A DNA stretch of 64,000 bases. It comes from Halobacillus aidingensis (GTDB taxonomy: Bacteria > Bacillota > Bacilli > Bacillales > Halobacillaceae). Every line of letters starts with the position of its first letter. Position 1 is the stretch's first letter. The stretch covers positions 124,001-188,000 of the forward strand of contig NZ_FNIZ01000007.1 of the NCBI RefSeq assembly GCF_900104185.1. Direction: 5' to 3'. The position numbers and the translations under genes were made by a program. The notes beneath the pieces were generated by a model. The model searched no databases, was not told where the DNA came from, and worked only from the letters and a program-made list of their open reading frames with translations. Below are positions 9,901 through 18,559 of the stretch, one piece after another.

Positions 9901-12590
9901 TGGCCGCTACTTTTGATCGGAATGACCAATCGATGAAACTTTACTTGAATGGAGAACTAGTTGGCCAGACAGAAACGCCCAATGGAAAGCTAACAGCATC
10001 CAGTGAAGATCTTTTGATTGGGAAACACAACCAGGCGGCCCTGGTTAATGGAGTATTTGATGTCAATATGTTCAATGGTTTGATGGATGAAGTGAAAATC
10101 GCAAATGAGGCGAAGACAGCAAAAGAGATTCAGCAAGCGTATCAGTCGATGGTAGAGAGTTTCGACGATCAGACGCTCCCTGAACCAGCACTGGACTGGG
10201 ACCGCACGCGTTACGATGGCGATCAGCATCGACCACAATATCACTTCATGCCTCCGGAACATTGGATGAACGAACCACACGCACCAATCTATTACAACGG
10301 GAAATATCACATCTTCTATCAAAAGAACGCGCAGGGACCGTATTGGCACCATATTCACTGGGGACATGCGATTAGTGAGGATCTTGTGCATTGGGAAGAG
10401 CTTTCTACGGCTCTTGCACCTGAAGCGGGCTCAGTGGCTCCAGACGGGGTATGGTCCGGCAGTGCGACCCTCGATGAGAACGGGGAACCGGTCCTATTCT
10501 TCACGGCAGGGGATGACAGTAAATTTCCGAATCAAATGACGGGGCTTGCCGTTAGTGAGGACCCAAGTGATCCTGAATTGAAGGAATGGCGCATGCTTGA
10601 TGAGCCCGTAACGGTACAGGAAGAAAACCTTCCGGCTGAAGAGGGCGAAGTGATGTACGGACAGTTCCGCGATCCATTCGTTTGGAAAGTTGGAGACACC
10701 TGGTATCAGCTGATGGGGTCAGGCATTGATCAAGTGGGTGGAACCGCGCTGTTATATTCTTCGAAGGATTTAGAGAACTGGACCTACGAGAAACCTTTCT
10801 TTACCGGAGATTCAGAAGCCTATCCAAAAACGGGAGATGTATGGGAACTGCCTGTCTTTCTTCCACTCGGAAAAGATGAATCCGGAGAAGAAAAATATGC
10901 GTTCTTTATCAACCCATGGTTCGATGGATACAGTCCGCACAATGTCAAATACACCTTCTACTGGGTAGGCACGTGGGATAAGGAAAATCTAGCATTTGTC
11001 CCTGACCATAAAGAACCGAAAATGTTTGACTATGGTGAGCATTTCACAGGTCCAAGCGGGATGGTGGATGAAGACGGCACGCCGATTTTGTTCAGCATTG
11101 CCCAGGACAAACGAAGCGAGCAGGAACATTACGACGCAGGCTGGGCACACAATGCCGGGCTGCCTGTGGAACTTTCCTTGAGAGGCAATAACGATCTCGG
11201 ATTGCAGCCGATAGAGGAACTGGAATCTTTAAGAGGGGAGTCCCTGGTATCCTTTGAAAACAAAGGAATGAAAGAAGCGAATGAGATGATTCAGGATGTG
11301 GAAGGCGACATGCTTGAAATCATTTTAGACGTGAATCCGAAAGAAGCGGAGAAAGTGGGCTTGAAAGTACGTCAGAGTGAAAATGGCGAAGAAGAAACGC
11401 TCGTGTATTACGATGCCACAGAAGAAACGTTTAATATCGACCGGAATCAATCCAGTCTGGACCCGGATGTGAGTAAAGGCGTCCAAGGGGGAGAATTGAA
11501 ATTGAACGGTGACCGCTTTCAGCTTCATCTTTACTTGGATCGTTCGATGGTTGAAGCATACGCAAATGGACAGAAGAGCATCACCTCCCGCGTCTATCCT
11601 ACAAGCTATGATGCGCTTGGCATAGAACTTTGGAGTGAGGGAGGCGATCCAGAGATCGTGTCCATGGATGTCTGGGAAATGAACGGTGCCTTCGGTGAGA
11701 CCGCTCCGGTTTATGAAAAAGAAACAGAAACGGTCCTACCCCATGGGGAGCTTGAAAACCATGATTTCCAAATCGGTGACTTAACGGGCTGGAACATCGT
11801 AGAAGGGAATGCTTTTTCTGATGAACATGTAACAACGAAAGATGATTGGGGCTGGGGCGGCCCGTTTGATCAGGCCGAAGACCACATAGACCCTGAGCGT
11901 TATCACCTCTGGGGATTCCTTGATTCAAGCGGTGGCGACGCAGCCACAGGTATTTTAGAATCGCAGGCCTTTGAGCTTGGCGGTAATGGAAAGATCGACT
12001 TTCTGATCGGCGGTGGCAACAACATCGATCAACTATCTGTGTCCCTGATCCGGACCTCGGACGGAAAAGTACTGAAGCAAGCGACAGGAAGAAACCAGGA
12101 AACGTACCGTCGAGTCGAATGGGATGCTTCTGAATATGTGGGAGAAAACCTCTTGATTCGCATCACAGACAAGGCCGAAGGGGGCTGGGGTCATATCAAT
12201 GTGGATGACGTCAACGTCCCCGTCGCCTTGAGTGAAGAAGAGAAACTCCTCGGGCAGCTGAAAGCGATGGATCTGCAAACAGGCGAAGATCTTGATGAGA
12301 AAATCGAACTCTATCAGGATGCAGAAGAGAAAATAGAGGAGAAAGAAGAGACATTCGTTTCAATCAAGAACGAAATGATAGACTTCCTTGAGAAGAAACT
12401 GAATTTGAAGAAAAAAGAGTACACGCTCAGTTCGATCCAGCTCCATTTTTATGTAAAGCATGCGATTGGAGAAACAGGAGCGCAACAACCTTCGGATGCA
12501 GGAAAAGTCCAGGGGTATGTGATGAAGAGAGTGAACAAACATGCGACAGGGAAAGAGGTGCGAGGTGTTATCAAGGAATATTTGAAATAG
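6918..12590 (+). CDS. Giant secreted dual-GH32 levanase/fructanase with beta-sandwich modules
   Basis: 1,890 residues. The start is TTG at 6918, 7 bp after AAAGGAGGA, giving a Sec signal (RRAIRRSTT, hydrophobic core, then PMAEE). Module order by eye: GH32 with WMNDPNG at 55, FRDP at 180 and ECPD at 232, plus its C-terminal beta-sandwich to about 515; two related modules (GFETGDLTGW near 535; DFETGDLTGW near 695) each ending HINVDDFQV; a LamG/concanavalin-like domain about 850-1075; a second GH32 with WMNEPHAP at 1116, FRDP at 1250 and WELP near 1310; a third copy of the related module from about 1612; and a charged helical tail about 1770-1890. It should degrade levan or inulin outside the cell, feeding the importer upstream. 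The second catalytic domain has Glu where the family nucleophile Asp normally sits. No sortase motif is seen. Confidence 0.9.
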   Translation: MRRAIRRSTTVLTIALLILALFPTYPMAEEGAQESQETSLDPYRSQFHYSPAENWMNDPNGMVYYDGEYHLFYQHNPTGNQWGPMYWGHAVSKDLINWEELPIALYPDEKGFIWSGSVVVDKQNTAGFQTGDEAPMVAVFTHEKAGHQTQSLAYSNDKGRTWTKYEGNPVMDMPDDTDVFRDPKVFWHEKTGQWKMVVSAGQSIEFYQSDNLKDWQHTDSFQRPADAEGVWECPDLVELLVDGDGNEKKWALIMSVSEGSSAGGSGMEYVVGDFNGESFSTEMNPVPLDYGADMYAGVTWNNLPKEQERTVLLGWMNNWQYGQDIPTENFRGAMSIPRELKLRTAEDGTYQLQQQPVAEFEQLRGETVERKDEVVKEGSQKLGDSVNDLLEITASFDIDQSSADSFGFTLTNESDQSTTIVYHTKEEKIALDRTSSGEDDFSADFAAVHEAPMKVEDGKVQMRILLDRSSVEVFGNEGTTVLTDQIFRDESSSTLEMFSTGGEVYLSELNVTDLNKANVEPMKRMIPEDVPNTLENGGFETGDLTGWTPSGSAFTHGVSQTETYWDGNPFEQEGNYHLWGFSEDVSDSDFRTGTLQSDLFQLSGKGQVDFLIGGGQDKERLYVALVRASDGKELFKATGANDEKYRRVSWDASAYLGETLYLKVVDYHNDGFGHINVDDFQVYTEGEPIGEELENGDFETGDLTGWTVVEGDAFSPADVTNDTDWGWGGPFNHQGDYHLWGAKDGGDEQTGILRSSSFVLSGTGTISYLIGGGNDPDRLYVALVRAADDEELMKATNTEWNDTEEYSKIVWDASEYVGEEVYLKVVDNSTEGWGHINVDDFQVKQTGPLAHWSFDEQEGKVTKEEVSGQSDPVHYVFNDAVYKASSDPLWRPGLVGNALLFDGYSTWVTREDDQFVQPEDALTIEGWVAPRAYEWGDLNQISAIVNKHDKSKGEGFLLGMGRHGKLSFQAGINGDWQEVSTTSDERLEKDQWSHVAATFDRNDQSMKLYLNGELVGQTETPNGKLTASSEDLLIGKHNQAALVNGVFDVNMFNGLMDEVKIANEAKTAKEIQQAYQSMVESFDDQTLPEPALDWDRTRYDGDQHRPQYHFMPPEHWMNEPHAPIYYNGKYHIFYQKNAQGPYWHHIHWGHAISEDLVHWEELSTALAPEAGSVAPDGVWSGSATLDENGEPVLFFTAGDDSKFPNQMTGLAVSEDPSDPELKEWRMLDEPVTVQEENLPAEEGEVMYGQFRDPFVWKVGDTWYQLMGSGIDQVGGTALLYSSKDLENWTYEKPFFTGDSEAYPKTGDVWELPVFLPLGKDESGEEKYAFFINPWFDGYSPHNVKYTFYWVGTWDKENLAFVPDHKEPKMFDYGEHFTGPSGMVDEDGTPILFSIAQDKRSEQEHYDAGWAHNAGLPVELSLRGNNDLGLQPIEELESLRGESLVSFENKGMKEANEMIQDVEGDMLEIILDVNPKEAEKVGLKVRQSENGEEETLVYYDATEETFNIDRNQSSLDPDVSKGVQGGELKLNGDRFQLHLYLDRSMVEAYANGQKSITSRVYPTSYDALGIELWSEGGDPEIVSMDVWEMNGAFGETAPVYEKETETVLPHGELENHDFQIGDLTGWNIVEGNAFSDEHVTTKDDWGWGGPFDQAEDHIDPERYHLWGFLDSSGGDAATGILESQAFELGGNGKIDFLIGGGNNIDQLSVSLIRTSDGKVLKQATGRNQETYRRVEWDASEYVGENLLIRITDKAEGGWGHINVDDVNVPVALSEEEKLLGQLKAMDLQTGEDLDEKIELYQDAEEKIEEKEETFVSIKNEMIDFLEKKLNLKKKEYTLSSIQLHFYVKHAIGETGAQQPSDAGKVQGYVMKRVNKHATGKEVRGVIKEYLK

Positions 12591-12597
12591 GGGAAGT

Positions 12598-12634
12598 GGT
12601 TCTGTTCCGATGTGGGACAGAACCTTCTTTTTTT
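12598..12634 (+). terminator. Terminator of the secreted GH32 gene
   Basis: GGTTCTGTTCC (12598-12608) pairs with GGGACAGAACC (12614-12624), then TTCTTTTTTT. Confidence 0.92.
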
Positions 12635-12776
12635 GCAAACAGTCATGTTTCTGTCATTTGCAAAAGTGGCTGCTGGACCTTCCAGTGTCCTTATGGAAAA
12701 ATGAACCAGTACTTTAATACCAGTAAATATCTGAACTTTACGACAATTACTACTATTATCGCATTTACCAAAAGCC

Positions 12777-12810
12777 TATAGTCTTGTACACTTTAATCGA
12801 AACGTTTCAC
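12777..12810 (+). promoter_or_regulatory. -10 box and GAAACGTTTC operator of the endoglucanase gene
   Basis: TATAGT at 12777-12782 is a plausible -10; its -35 is weak. TCGAAACGTTTCAC (12797-12810) contains the palindrome GAAACGTTTC (12799-12808), identical to the cores before the importer operon (18367) and the GH3 gene (18521). It would be bound by the LacI-type regulator of this locus, or by CcpA. Confidence 0.65.
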
Positions 12811-12834
12811 CAATTTCTGAAAGGGAGTGTTTTT

Positions 12835-14193
12835 TTGAAGAAGAAGGTTTCTCTATTATTTTTATCACTCATCCTGATGCTGAGTGTAGCTGTACCAACC
12901 ACTTCTCTAGCGAAACAGGCACCGAAAGGAAAAGAAATTGCTTTATCCAAACAATTGGAAGCGATTTCAAAGAAAACGTATCGGTATTTTGAAGATTTTA
13001 CAGTGGAGGAAACAGGACTGACTTATGATGCTGTAAGATATGATGAGGACGGGGAAATGACGGCACAGAAACATACCTCACCAACCAACATTGGAATTTA
13101 CATGATGAGTACGATTGCTGCAGAAGAAGCGGGGCACATTTCCCGTGATTCAGCCGTTGATAAAATCCAGACGACTTTAACAACCCTCGAAGACATGGAA
13201 AAATGGAATGGGTTGTTTTATAACTGGTACAATACATCAGATGGGTCTCTTTATACGGACTGGGGGGAGTTCATTTCAACAGTAGACAATGGCTGGCTGT
13301 CTGCGGGTTTGATCGTCGTAGGACAAGCTTACCCGGAGCTCTATGATCAGTCCAATGAAATCGTACAGGATATGGATTATTCCACGCTCTATACGCCTGA
13401 AGTCGGGCAGATGAGAGGCGGATATGATGTCGCGGCAGAAAGCTATACGTCCCACCATTATGGAGCTTTCTACACGGAACCTCGTGTGGCCAGCTACATC
13501 GCAATTGGTAAAGGGGATGTACCTGAAGAGCACTGGTGGAAGATGTACCGCACGATGCCTGACAGTTGGGATTGGCAAGCCCAGAAGCCGGAAGGATATA
13601 CAGCCACATATGATGGTGTGGAAGTGTTTGAAGGACACTACTCGTACAACGGTAAAAAGTATGTACCAAGCTGGGGTGGAAGCATGTTCGAAGCTCTCAT
13701 GCCGCCTCTTGTATTAAAAGAAAAAGAACTGGGTAAAGATGCACTAGGACTGAACAATAAGCGTCATGCTGACATTCAAATCGAATATGCGAAAGAGGAA
13801 GGGTACGCCGCTTGGGGAATGTCCCCTGCCGCGACGCCGGAAGATTATTCTGAGTTCGCTGCTACACCGCTTGGTATGGATGGATATAAATCAGACGGCA
13901 CAGTAACCCCTCATGCCACTTTCCTGGCTCTTGAATATGCACCGATGGAAGCATTCAAAAACATCCAACAATTGAAACGTTTCGACACTTATAGCAAGTA
14001 TGGTTTCTTAGATTCTGTTAATGTAGAAACAGGGGAAGTGACCAACGCTTATCTCGCTCTAGACCAGGGAATGACGATGGTTTCGATCATCAATTATCTT
14101 AAGGATGGGGTAATCAGAGACTATTTCCATGAATCGGACATTGGACACGGCCCCGAAGATCTACTGATCAAAGAAGAATTCTCCATAAAATAA
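12835..14193 (+). CDS. Secreted GH144-type (glycoamylase-like) endo-beta-1,2-glucanase
   Basis: 452 residues from TTG at 12835 behind AAAGGGAG; the in-frame start at 12784 has no ribosome site and would spoil the signal peptide. Residues 1-27 are a Sec signal (KKKVSLLFLSLILMLSV, cleavage near SLAKQ). The rest is an alpha/alpha-barrel of the glycoamylase-like/GH144 family, with STVDNGWLSAGL and the hallmark PSWGGSMFEALMPPLV. Characterised GH144 members cut beta-1,2-glucan to sophoro-oligosaccharides. The neighbouring GH3 gene and importer, sharing the same operator, fit that pathway. Family membership is well supported; the exact substrate is inferred from the locus. Confidence 0.82.
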   Translation: MKKKVSLLFLSLILMLSVAVPTTSLAKQAPKGKEIALSKQLEAISKKTYRYFEDFTVEETGLTYDAVRYDEDGEMTAQKHTSPTNIGIYMMSTIAAEEAGHISRDSAVDKIQTTLTTLEDMEKWNGLFYNWYNTSDGSLYTDWGEFISTVDNGWLSAGLIVVGQAYPELYDQSNEIVQDMDYSTLYTPEVGQMRGGYDVAAESYTSHHYGAFYTEPRVASYIAIGKGDVPEEHWWKMYRTMPDSWDWQAQKPEGYTATYDGVEVFEGHYSYNGKKYVPSWGGSMFEALMPPLVLKEKELGKDALGLNNKRHADIQIEYAKEEGYAAWGMSPAATPEDYSEFAATPLGMDGYKSDGTVTPHATFLALEYAPMEAFKNIQQLKRFDTYSKYGFLDSVNVETGEVTNAYLALDQGMTMVSIINYLKDGVIRDYFHESDIGHGPEDLLIKEEFSIK

Positions 14194-14194
14194 T

Positions 14195-14240
14195 AAATAA
14201 CCCGGTGACTCTCAAGAGAGAATCACCGGGTTATTTTATT
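14195..14240. terminator. Bidirectional terminator between converging units
   Basis: ATAACCCGGTGA pairs with TCACCGGGTTAT around a CTCTCAAGAGAGAA loop that can itself pair. A/T runs on both sides make it usable by the endoglucanase gene (+) and the importer-regulator operon (-). Confidence 0.9.
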
Positions 14241-15225
14241 TGCTTCTTACAGAAGAGCGTTTCACAAACTCTGTGGAAAGATCAAACGACTGATCAACCT
14301 GCTCTCCTGCGAGCATTTGAAAAATGGTATGGACCGCTAATGCGCCTGCTTCATACTTCGGTTGCTTGACGGTCGTCAATGGTGGGTTTACATACTCAGA
14401 TAACTGGATGTCATCAAATCCGACGATAGAAACGTCATCCGGAATGGATATCCCTTTTTCTGAGAACGCCTGAAGGCCGCCGATCGCCATTTCATCATTG
14501 GCATAAAACAGCGCATCTGGCAATTGCTGCTGGGCAATGAGCATTTTAGTTGCCCGGTATCCGCCATCACGAGTGAAATTCCCACTTATTTTAAAGCGGG
14601 ATTGAAACGGGATTTCATAGTCTTTCAATGCATCTGAAAAGCCTTTGAACCGTTCTTCATTGTCATGAGAATCATGGGGGCCGCTGATATATCCGATCGT
14701 TCGGTGTCCGTTCTCGATCAAATGCTCCGTGGCTTGATAGGCTCCGTGACGGTTATCGACTTTAACATGGATGGCAAAAGGATTTTGAACTTCACGATCC
14801 AATACAACGATAGGGAAGTCTTCCCGTGCTGATTCTTCAATGAGCTGGGTGCTTATATTATTCGCGAGTATGATCGCTCCATCCACTCGTTTCTCCCGCA
14901 GGAATTTCGTGGCTGTTGAACGATCGCCTCCCAAGGAACTGCAGGCAATCAAATCATACTGATGGCTTGCTGTCACTTCCTGGACACCTTTGATCAATTC
15001 AGAAAAGTAAGGCCCTGACATATCACTCAATATCAAGGCGATGGTATTTGTTTTGGTGCGCTTCAAATCAGAAGCGAACCCGTTCTTTTGATAATTCAAC
15101 TCTCTAGCGGCTTTAAGCACTTTTTCGATCGTAGAGGCACTCACTTTTTGATTGCCATTCAATGCATAGGAAGCTGTCGAAAGCGCAACCCCTGCACGCT
15201 TAGCCACATCTTTAATTGTAGCCAT
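14236..15225 (-). CDS. LacI-family regulator of the putative beta-1,2-glucan locus
   Basis: 329 residues. The N-terminus ATIKDVAKRAGVALSTASYA is a LacI helix-turn-helix, followed by the sensor domain (ALILSDMSGPYFSELIKGV; VGFDDIQLSEYVNPPLTTV). GGTGGAGG precedes the ATG. It is the last gene of an operon encoding a binding protein and two permeases, and is the best candidate to bind the GAAACGTTTC palindromes in front of the three units of the locus; the effector would be a sophoro-oligosaccharide or related sugar (inference). Confidence 0.92.
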   Translation of the reverse strand: MATIKDVAKRAGVALSTASYALNGNQKVSASTIEKVLKAARELNYQKNGFASDLKRTKTNTIALILSDMSGPYFSELIKGVQEVTASHQYDLIACSSLGGDRSTATKFLREKRVDGAIILANNISTQLIEESAREDFPIVVLDREVQNPFAIHVKVDNRHGAYQATEHLIENGHRTIGYISGPHDSHDNEERFKGFSDALKDYEIPFQSRFKISGNFTRDGGYRATKMLIAQQQLPDALFYANDEMAIGGLQAFSEKGISIPDDVSIVGFDDIQLSEYVNPPLTTVKQPKYEAGALAVHTIFQMLAGEQVDQSFDLSTEFVKRSSVRSK

Positions 15226-15287
15226 TTTAAATCCTCCACCTGTCTATTCATATACTTAATTATAACAGTTTTTACAAGAAAACCGGC

Positions 15288-16118
15288 TTATTTGATTCCT
15301 GACATCGTAAAACCTTCCACGATGTACTTTTGGAAAAAAGAGAAGATGATGATAATCGGTACGACCATGAAAGCAGCCCCTGCCATTTGAAGAGCAAAAT
15401 TATTCGCATACTGTCCCTGAAGGAGGGAGAGTCCGACGGATAAGGTGTAAAGACTTTCATCGTTGGCGATAATCAATGGCCATAGGAAGCTGTTCCACCC
15501 CGCGATGAAGGTCAAAATTCCCTGTACCGCAAAAATAGGTTTGGCAATCGGCATGACCAACCTGAAAAAGATATAAAATTCGCCAGCACCATCCAGCCTT
15601 GCTGCTTCAATTAAATCATCGGGGATGGTCGTCATAAACTGACGGAATAAAAAGATGCTGAAGGCGACAGCTAAACCCGGTAAGATAATGCCTGTCATCG
15701 TATTCGTAAGGCCCATAGCATTCAACAAAAGATACACAGGAATCATGGTTACTTGACCAGGGATCATCATTGTAGCTAAAACGATATAAAAAACCTTATC
15801 CCGGCCTCTAAAATTATATTTAGCGAAGCCATAGCCTGCCATCGCGTTAAATAATAACCCTAAGAAAGAGAAGAGCACAATGACCAGCGTATTCCTCAGG
15901 TAGACGGCAAAATTCATATTGGTGAACAGGTTGATATAATTATCAAGGGTCGGGTTATCAGGGATAATGGTGGGTGGAATGGACAAGACTTCACTTTCAG
16001 GCTTGAAGGAGCTTGAGATCATCCATATGAATGGAATCGAAACGAGAATTCCTCCCGCTACCATAATAAAGATGACAAGCGCTTGTTCCCACTTGTTTTT
16101 CTTAGTCGCTAGTGCCAT
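15288..16118 (-). CDS. Sugar ABC transporter permease, MalG type (beta-glucan locus)
   Basis: 276 residues, six predicted membrane helices, EAA loop IEAARLDGAGEFYIFFRLVMP, C-terminus IVEGFTMSGIK. Starts 21 bp after the MalF-type permease, with GAAGGGAG before the ATG. It completes the channel of a CUT1 importer that again lacks a local ATPase. Confidence 0.93.
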   Translation of the reverse strand: MALATKKNKWEQALVIFIMVAGGILVSIPFIWMISSSFKPESEVLSIPPTIIPDNPTLDNYINLFTNMNFAVYLRNTLVIVLFSFLGLLFNAMAGYGFAKYNFRGRDKVFYIVLATMMIPGQVTMIPVYLLLNAMGLTNTMTGIILPGLAVAFSIFLFRQFMTTIPDDLIEAARLDGAGEFYIFFRLVMPIAKPIFAVQGILTFIAGWNSFLWPLIIANDESLYTLSVGLSLLQGQYANNFALQMAGAAFMVVPIIIIFSFFQKYIVEGFTMSGIK

Positions 16119-16139
16119 AACTTCTGGAACTCCCTTCTA

Positions 16140-17021
16140 TTAATATTCCGTATCTGATTTTCTGAACTTGAATTGGATCATCGTTACAAGGATGATCATG
16201 GCGAAAAGCACAAAGGAGGCAGCGGCCGCATAGCCGAATTCACTGAATTGGAAACCTTCCTTGTAAATGAAGAGAGCAATGGAAATCGTTCCATCCAAAG
16301 GTCCGCCATCTGTCATGACGAATGGCTCTTCGAAAAACTGCATCCATCCGATCAGAGTGGTAACGGTCACGAAGAAAGTGGCGTAGCGCAAGAGCGGTAA
16401 CGTTACATTAAATAGCACCTGCAAGCGGTTCGCTCCATCCATTTCGGCTGCTTCATAATACGATTTCGGAATTCCCTGCAATGCTGCGAGGAATATGATC
16501 ATATTGATACCGATTCCTTTCCAGACCGCTAAGATGATCAGGGAGATTTTAGCGATGGTCGGTTCTTGCAGCCAAGGAACGTTTTCAACCGTAAGTAATG
16601 AAAGTAAATAATTAAACAAGCCGTACTCTGTGTTGTATAAATAACCCCAAATAACAGCGACAGCAATGATATTTGTGATTGAAGGCATATAGTAAACGGC
16701 ACGGAACATGGTGAAAAGTTTGCTTGTCCCGTAATTGAGCAATAAAGCGATGGACAAAGAACAGATAATCACTAATGGAACTCCAATAATTACATAAAAG
16801 ATCGTGTTGAAAATGGACTTGATAAATTTATCGTCTGCGAATAGGGATTGGTAATTTTCCAGACCGACAAATGAAACAGATGACCAATCGGCCAGACCTT
16901 TCAAGTTCATATCTGTGAAACTGATAAAAAATGCAATAAGGATCGGAATCAAACTGAATAATGATAACAATAGAACAGCTGGAGATATGAACATATAAGG
17001 GTGTCTATTTTTTAATTTCAT
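16140..17021 (-). CDS. Sugar ABC transporter permease, MalF type (beta-glucan locus)
   Basis: 293 residues when started at the ATG at 17021 (MKLKNRHPYMFISPAVLLL), which has AGGTGGG 8 bases upstream. A longer in-frame reading begins at 17078 but adds 19 residues of unlikely, membrane-free sequence. Six predicted membrane helices; EAA loop YEAAEMDGANRLQVLFNVTLP. Co-transcribed with the binding-protein gene before it and the MalG-type gene after it. Confidence 0.9.
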   Translation of the reverse strand: MKLKNRHPYMFISPAVLLLSLFSLIPILIAFFISFTDMNLKGLADWSSVSFVGLENYQSLFADDKFIKSIFNTIFYVIIGVPLVIICSLSIALLLNYGTSKLFTMFRAVYYMPSITNIIAVAVIWGYLYNTEYGLFNYLLSLLTVENVPWLQEPTIAKISLIILAVWKGIGINMIIFLAALQGIPKSYYEAAEMDGANRLQVLFNVTLPLLRYATFFVTVTTLIGWMQFFEEPFVMTDGGPLDGTISIALFIYKEGFQFSEFGYAAAASFVLFAMIILVTMIQFKFRKSDTEY

Positions 17022-17099
17022 GAAAACCCACCTATCTTGTCGTGACATGGATAAAAGAAGATGGAATGGGGGTTCCATTCCATCATTCCATGTTGTGTT

Positions 17100-18332
17100 T
17101 TATTCCTCGATCAAGCTTTGAGCTTCCTGATTGAACTCCTCAAGCTCTTTTTCTACGTCAGCTCCACCTACGGTAATGCGTTCGATATGAGCCAGTAGTT
17201 CCTGGGCAATTCTTTCAAACTGTTCGGTCTGCAAACCAGGTTTCGTATTTTCAAGCTGTTCTCCGAATGTCGCGTACATCGGATTTTCCTGCATCACTGG
17301 ATCTTCCCAGGCTTCCGTACGGGGTGGTAGAGTATTGGACTCTTCCAACCAGCTCAACTGTGTTTCCACATCCGTCATATAGGAAATGAACTCCAATGCG
17401 CCTTCGACATTATCAGAGCTCTCAAATATAGATAGATTGGCTCCACCCATGCTCGATGTATTCGTTTCTTTTGTCGGCATAACAGCTGTGGCCCATTTTC
17501 CTTCAAGGTCAGGAGCTTGATCATTGATGATATTAATCATCCAGGGACCACTGAAGAACATTGGTTTAGAACCATCTTTGAAAGCTTCGACGATGTCTTT
17601 TCCTTCTTGTTTCTGGCTGATGCCCTCTTCAAAATAACTGGTATAGTATTGGATCGCTTCTTTGAATTCCGGAGAATCAAAATTCAAATCTCCTTCCTCA
17701 AGATTCGCTTCATAACCATTCTGCCATGCGAAAATGAATGGAGTGATCTGATCATTTCGATCAATGTCAAGACCATAGGAACCTTCACCGCGGTCTGCTA
17801 ATTTTTTGGCAGCGTCCTTAAGCTCATCCCACGTTTTAGGTGCTTCTTCATAACCCGCTTCTTTCAATACATCTTTCCGGTAGTAAATGACTCGTGTATC
17901 TGCATACCAGGGAATTCCTACGACCTGGTCTTCGTGTTCCATCGTTGTTACAGAACCGTCAAAGTAATTTTCTTTTGCAAAATTAGGGTAGTCTTCCATG
18001 TGTTCGGATAAGTCTAATAGTGCTCCTGCTTCTGCAAATTCCGGAACCCAAGTGGTGCCCAGCTGAACGACATCCGGCCCATTCCCTGAGGCTACGGCTG
18101 TCAACAATTTGTCATGAGCTGTATCCCACGGAATAGCCTGTACATCAACCGTCAAACCTTCGTTCTTTTCCTCGAAATCTTTACTGAACTCTTTAAGTTT
18201 TTTACCTTCTTCACCCATCGCCCACACCGTTACCGTGTGTTCATCCCCTCCGGAGGATGAACTATCCGAGCATCCTGTCAATGTCAACGATGTCAAAACA
18301 ACTGCGATCAACAACCATAGTTTTCCTTTCAC
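17100..18332 (-). CDS. Sugar-binding lipoprotein of the putative beta-1,2-glucan importer
   Basis: 410 residues; signal KGKLWLLIAVVLTSLTLTGC with lipobox LTGC and a Ser-rich linker, then a family 1 binding domain (VTVWAMGEEGKKLKEFSKDF; DVVQLGTTWVPEFAEAGALLD). First gene of a four-gene minus-strand operon with two permeases and a LacI regulator. By analogy with the Listeria lin1839-1841 neighbourhood, where the binding protein takes up sophoro-oligosaccharides, this protein may do the same (inference from context). Confidence 0.9.
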   Translation of the reverse strand: MKGKLWLLIAVVLTSLTLTGCSDSSSSGGDEHTVTVWAMGEEGKKLKEFSKDFEEKNEGLTVDVQAIPWDTAHDKLLTAVASGNGPDVVQLGTTWVPEFAEAGALLDLSEHMEDYPNFAKENYFDGSVTTMEHEDQVVGIPWYADTRVIYYRKDVLKEAGYEEAPKTWDELKDAAKKLADRGEGSYGLDIDRNDQITPFIFAWQNGYEANLEEGDLNFDSPEFKEAIQYYTSYFEEGISQKQEGKDIVEAFKDGSKPMFFSGPWMINIINDQAPDLEGKWATAVMPTKETNTSSMGGANLSIFESSDNVEGALEFISYMTDVETQLSWLEESNTLPPRTEAWEDPVMQENPMYATFGEQLENTKPGLQTEQFERIAQELLAHIERITVGGADVEKELEEFNQEAQSLIEE

Positions 18333-18366
18333 TTAAAGCACCCCTTTTAAATAATTTAAGTTTATT

Positions 18367-18376
18367 GAAACGTTTC
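18367..18376. promoter_or_regulatory. GAAACGTTTC operator of the importer operon
   Basis: Perfect 10-bp palindrome lying immediately downstream of the -10 box of the minus-strand promoter, a classic repressor position. Identical to the sites at 12799 and 18521. Confidence 0.75.
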
Positions 18377-18385
18377 GATAACTGT

Positions 18386-18414
18386 ATTATAATTTACTTT
18401 GTATCCGCTTTCAA
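18386..18414 (-). promoter_or_regulatory. Promoter of the importer operon
   Basis: On the minus strand TTGAAA (18414-18409), 17-bp spacer, TATAAT (18391-18386). Confidence 0.85.
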
Positions 18415-18475
18415 CTACTTCTTTGATTTTTCTAATAAAAATAATTTGACCTTAATTAATGCTGTTATATAAAGG

Positions 18476-18504
18476 TTGACGGAAAGGGTTGGCGGGATTA
18501 TACT
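18476..18504 (+). promoter_or_regulatory. Promoter of the GH3 gene
   Basis: TTGACG (18476-18481), 17-bp spacer, TATACT (18499-18504). Diverges from the importer promoter about 60 bp away. Confidence 0.85.
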
Positions 18505-18520
18505 TCAATTACATTTATTC

Positions 18521-18530
18521 GAAACGTTTC
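18521..18530. promoter_or_regulatory. GAAACGTTTC operator of the GH3 gene
   Basis: Perfect palindrome in the context TTCGAAACGTTTCAC, 16 bp after the -10 box, so within the early transcript; 30 bp before the start codon. Confidence 0.75.
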
Positions 18531-18559
18531 ACTTATTACTCAATTGAGGGGGATCATTC

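Noticed and set aside
6288-12590. A 2,100-codon reading of the dual-GH32 gene starting inside the YesL-type gene
   Set aside because: The first 210 codons are a shifted frame of the membrane-protein gene and cross its terminator; the TTG at 6918 has AAAGGAGGA and starts a proper signal peptide.
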